The notes under the pieces: generated by a model | Databases searched by the model: none | Told to the model about the DNA's origin: nothing | The model's input: the letters and a program-made list of their open reading frames with translations, nothing else | Program-made: the position numbers and the translations under genes | In this document: one piece after another, positions 13,381 through 14,889 of the stretch | Position numbering within the stretch: the first letter of the stretch is position 1 | Layout of the letters: each line of letters starts with the position of its first letter | Assembly: GCA_947475855.1 (NCBI GenBank) | Contig: CANJPN010000097.1 | Span: 1-14,889 of the forward strand | DNA: 14,889 bases | Reading direction: 5' to 3' | Source: Bradyrhizobiaceae bacterium | Lineage (GTDB): Bacteria > Pseudomonadota > Alphaproteobacteria > Rhizobiales > Hyphomicrobiaceae

Positions 13381-13824
13381 ATGACAGTCGTCATGTCACA
13401 GTGGTCGCGATCAGAGGACGAGACGAGTTTCCCGGAAACTTTTGCGTTCAAGCGCAGTGAGCCGCTGGCGTCCGCACAGGCCCGCCTGCGGGTCTTGATC
13501 GAAGATATCGTCGCCAACGTATTTTCTGTCGAGCCCGAGCAGTTGCGCCGGTCTACCCGTGGACGAGCCAAGATCGCCTTGGCGCGGCAGGTCGGCATGT
13601 ACATCGCGCATGTCGGTTATGGGATGAGCCTGACGGAAGTCGGGCGGCTGTTCGACCGTGACCGAACTACGGTCGCTCACGCGTGTGGTGTGGTCGAGGT
13701 CCGGCGGGATGATCCCGACTTCGACGAGGCGGTGGTGCTGCTCGAATTGATCGTGCGCGCTGTCGACGGATCATCCATGCACGGGGCGGCGAGCCCGGCG
13801 TCCTCCGTGTTCGGTGCGTCCTGA
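13381..13824 (+). CDS. gafY: DnaA domain IV-like helix-turn-helix protein, GafY-like
   Basis: A 147-residue protein. ATG 13381 is chosen because GGAAAAG lies close upstream; ATG 13393 is also possible. Residues 1-32 are polar and variable. Residues 35-125 match the DNA-binding domain IV of DnaA, with helices around LIEDIVANVFSV, then ARQVGMYIAHVGYGMSLTEVGRLF and the signature DRDRTTVAHAC (92-102; compare GRDHTTVxHAC in DnaA). It lacks the AAA+ ATPase of DnaA, so it is not an initiator. In Caulobacter, a protein of this type, GafY, with the DUF6456 protein GafZ, activates gene transfer agent (GTA) genes; in Rhodobacter the two are fused as GafA. The next gene here encodes a DUF6456 protein 67 bases downstream, matching that pairing. 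The domain call is firm; the GafY role is inferred from the pair. Confidence 0.8.
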   Translation: MTVVMSQWSRSEDETSFPETFAFKRSEPLASAQARLRVLIEDIVANVFSVEPEQLRRSTRGRAKIALARQVGMYIAHVGYGMSLTEVGRLFDRDRTTVAHACGVVEVRRDDPDFDEAVVLLELIVRAVDGSSMHGAASPASSVFGAS

Positions 13825-13891
13825 TCGGGGGTGTGGCGATGGCGGCTGATCCGCTGACTTAGAATATCCTTCGACAATCTGGAGTTTGGGC

Positions 13892-14722
13892 ATGGAAGAC
13901 GCTGCTTCCGGCAACGCCGGTCTGTTGATTTCGCGCATGAAGGCGCTGGCCCGGCGGGGCGCGTCTATGAGACGGGGGACCGACGGAACTGGCGTGATTG
14001 TGCATGCCGATCGCCGATGGAACGGCGAGTGCATTTCGCCGCCGGAGTTTCTGCGAATGCTTGATGCCGGCTGGATCCGCAACGCGGGGGCGGATCTCTT
14101 CGTGCTCTCGCGACGCGGGGCGACGGTTTTGCGCAACCACCTGAACCGGCCCGATGCCGCCCGCACGCAAAGTGTCCTTAGCCATGTCAGCCGGGCGAAG
14201 GGCACGGATAAGGACCAGGCGAATTGCACGGCGGCGCCGGGTTACAATGGGCGCGAAAGCCCATTGGTTTGGTTACGGCAGCGCCGCGACAAGGCAGGCA
14301 AGCCGATGATTTCGGCGATCGAATTCGAGGCGGGTGAACGGTTGCGGGCGGATTTCGAGCGTGGGCAGATGTCGCCGCGAGTGACGGCATCCTGGGACGC
14401 CGGTGCGGTTTCTTCGCGGCAGGCCCGGGGGGCGCCGGGCGCGGGGATGGAAATGGCCGATGTCGTGGTAGCTGCACGGCAGCGGGTCGAGTTGGCTCTC
14501 AAGGCCGTAGGACCGGAACTGTCGGACATGCTGCTCGACGTGTGCTGCTTCCTGAAGGGGATCGAACAGGCCGAGCGCAATGGCGGCTGGCCGCAGCGGT
14601 CGGGGAAGGTCGTGCTGCAACTCGGATTGGCTCATCTGGCGCGGCACTATGGGCTCGATCGCCAGAACGACGATGGGCCTGCTCGGGTTCGGCTCTGGGT
14701 CGCGCCGAAAGAAGTCGCTTAG
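13892..14722 (+). CDS. gafZ: DUF6456 protein, GafZ-like
   Basis: A 276-residue protein. The ATG at 13892 follows CTGGAG with 7 bases between, better than the TTG at 13886. Residues 1-85 are an N-terminal domain that may be a winged helix (HADRRWNGECISPPEFLRML, then LFVLSRRGATVLRNHL). After a polar linker, residues 120-256 are DUF6456: NGRESPLVWLRQRRDKAGKP, then EFEAGERLRADFERGQMSPR, SWDAG, ALKAVGPELSDMLLDVCCFL and GGWPQRSGKVVLQLGLAHLA. The family is alphaproteobacterial. In Caulobacter, GafZ carries this domain and acts with GafY on GTA genes, reported as an antitermination-type activity; in Rhodobacter GafA, this half contacts the RNA polymerase omega subunit. It is almost certainly cotranscribed with the preceding gene. 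The domain call is firm and the role is inferred. Confidence 0.85.
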   Translation: MEDAASGNAGLLISRMKALARRGASMRRGTDGTGVIVHADRRWNGECISPPEFLRMLDAGWIRNAGADLFVLSRRGATVLRNHLNRPDAARTQSVLSHVSRAKGTDKDQANCTAAPGYNGRESPLVWLRQRRDKAGKPMISAIEFEAGERLRADFERGQMSPRVTASWDAGAVSSRQARGAPGAGMEMADVVVAARQRVELALKAVGPELSDMLLDVCCFLKGIEQAERNGGWPQRSGKVVLQLGLAHLARHYGLDRQNDDGPARVRLWVAPKEVA

Positions 14723-14804
14723 CGCGTTGGTTTGACGACGGGGTAGTGCCCCAACACGTGGTGTAAGCCCACAGGCATGATCCGGAGCGCCGCGGCTCGG
14801 ATTG

Positions 14805-14833
14805 TCAGGCGGCCGGGATTGCCGGCGGCCTGA
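14805..14833. repeat. Hairpin at the end of the truncated minus-strand gene
   Basis: TCAGGCGGCCGG (14805-14816) and CCGGCGGCCTGA (14822-14833) pair over 12 bases with one mismatch and a 5-base loop. The stop codon of the partial gene is in one arm. There is no T run on either side. It may be a convergent 3' end hairpin for that gene and gafZ. Confidence 0.45.
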
Positions 14834-14888
14834 CGGTGGCATCATGGCAGAAGCCGGCCATCGTTTCCAGGCTCATGTAGCGGCGCGA
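14805..14888 (-). CDS. C-terminal end of a gene truncated by the window edge
   Basis: The minus strand is open from the right edge to a TGA at 14805-14807, giving 27 residues: SRRYMSLETMAGFC, then HDATVRPPAIPAA. Third codon positions are mostly G or C (23 of 27), as expected for a real gene here. A competing plus-strand frame from ATG 14844 has poorer codon bias. Too little is present to name a family. It would converge on the gafZ-like gene. Confidence 0.35.
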   Translation of the reverse strand, partial: SRRYMSLETMAGFCHDATVRPPAIPAA

Positions 14889-14889
14889 C

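Noticed and set aside
14844..14889. Plus-strand start at the right edge
   Set aside because: Weak binding site and poor third-position bias; the minus-strand frame is the better reading of this end.

Overview
The window looks like chromosomal DNA of an alphaproteobacterium, most likely of the order Hyphomicrobiales (Rhizobiales). The reasons are a MucR/Ros-type regulator, a DnaA-domain-IV-like protein paired with a DUF6456 protein, a DUF2076 protein, a TadG-like von Willebrand factor A (VWA) protein, and coding sequence with a strong G/C bias at third codon positions. I see no rRNA, tRNA, CRISPR array, transposase or integrase. The genus cannot be named from this sequence.

Layout. Positions 1-587 hold no gene I can support. 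From 588 comes a membrane protein with a phage-primase-like winged-helix tail (588-1829, +) and a strong terminator. A block on the minus strand follows: a 48-residue exported peptide (1911-2057) and a large TadG-like VWA surface protein with a 230-residue Thr/Tyr/Asn/Gly-rich insertion (2179-4104). After an AT-rich divergent intergenic region come a MarR-like winged-helix protein (4642-5190, +), a DUF2076 protein (5488-6231, +, with terminator) and a TIR-transmembrane-coiled-coil-PRC-barrel-like protein (6431-7765, +). Oligopeptidase B (7785-9905, -) converges on the TIR gene and is divergent from a small cytosolic VWA protein (10091-10732, +). A conserved small protein of unknown function (10813-11172, -) and msrB (11481-11909, -) follow, then mucR divergent from msrB (12268-12675, +).

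The right end is the most suggestive part. A small DUF6477-like minus-strand gene (12710-13045) is followed by two plus-strand genes, 13381-13824 (DnaA domain IV-like) and 13892-14722 (DUF6456). This is the architecture of GafY and GafZ, the split form of GafA, which are activators of gene transfer agent (GTA) expression in Caulobacter and Rhodobacter. If that holds, the window carries the GTA control locus beside a MucR global regulator, although no GTA structural genes are in view. The second candidate for new biology is the TIR protein. Its predicted topology puts a TIR domain in the cytoplasm and a coiled coil plus PRC-barrel-like domain outside the membrane, as if an envelope signal were coupled to a TIR effector.

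Most genes appear to be single transcription units; gafY-gafZ is the only convincing operon. All functional statements rest on motif recognition by eye. No database search was run.
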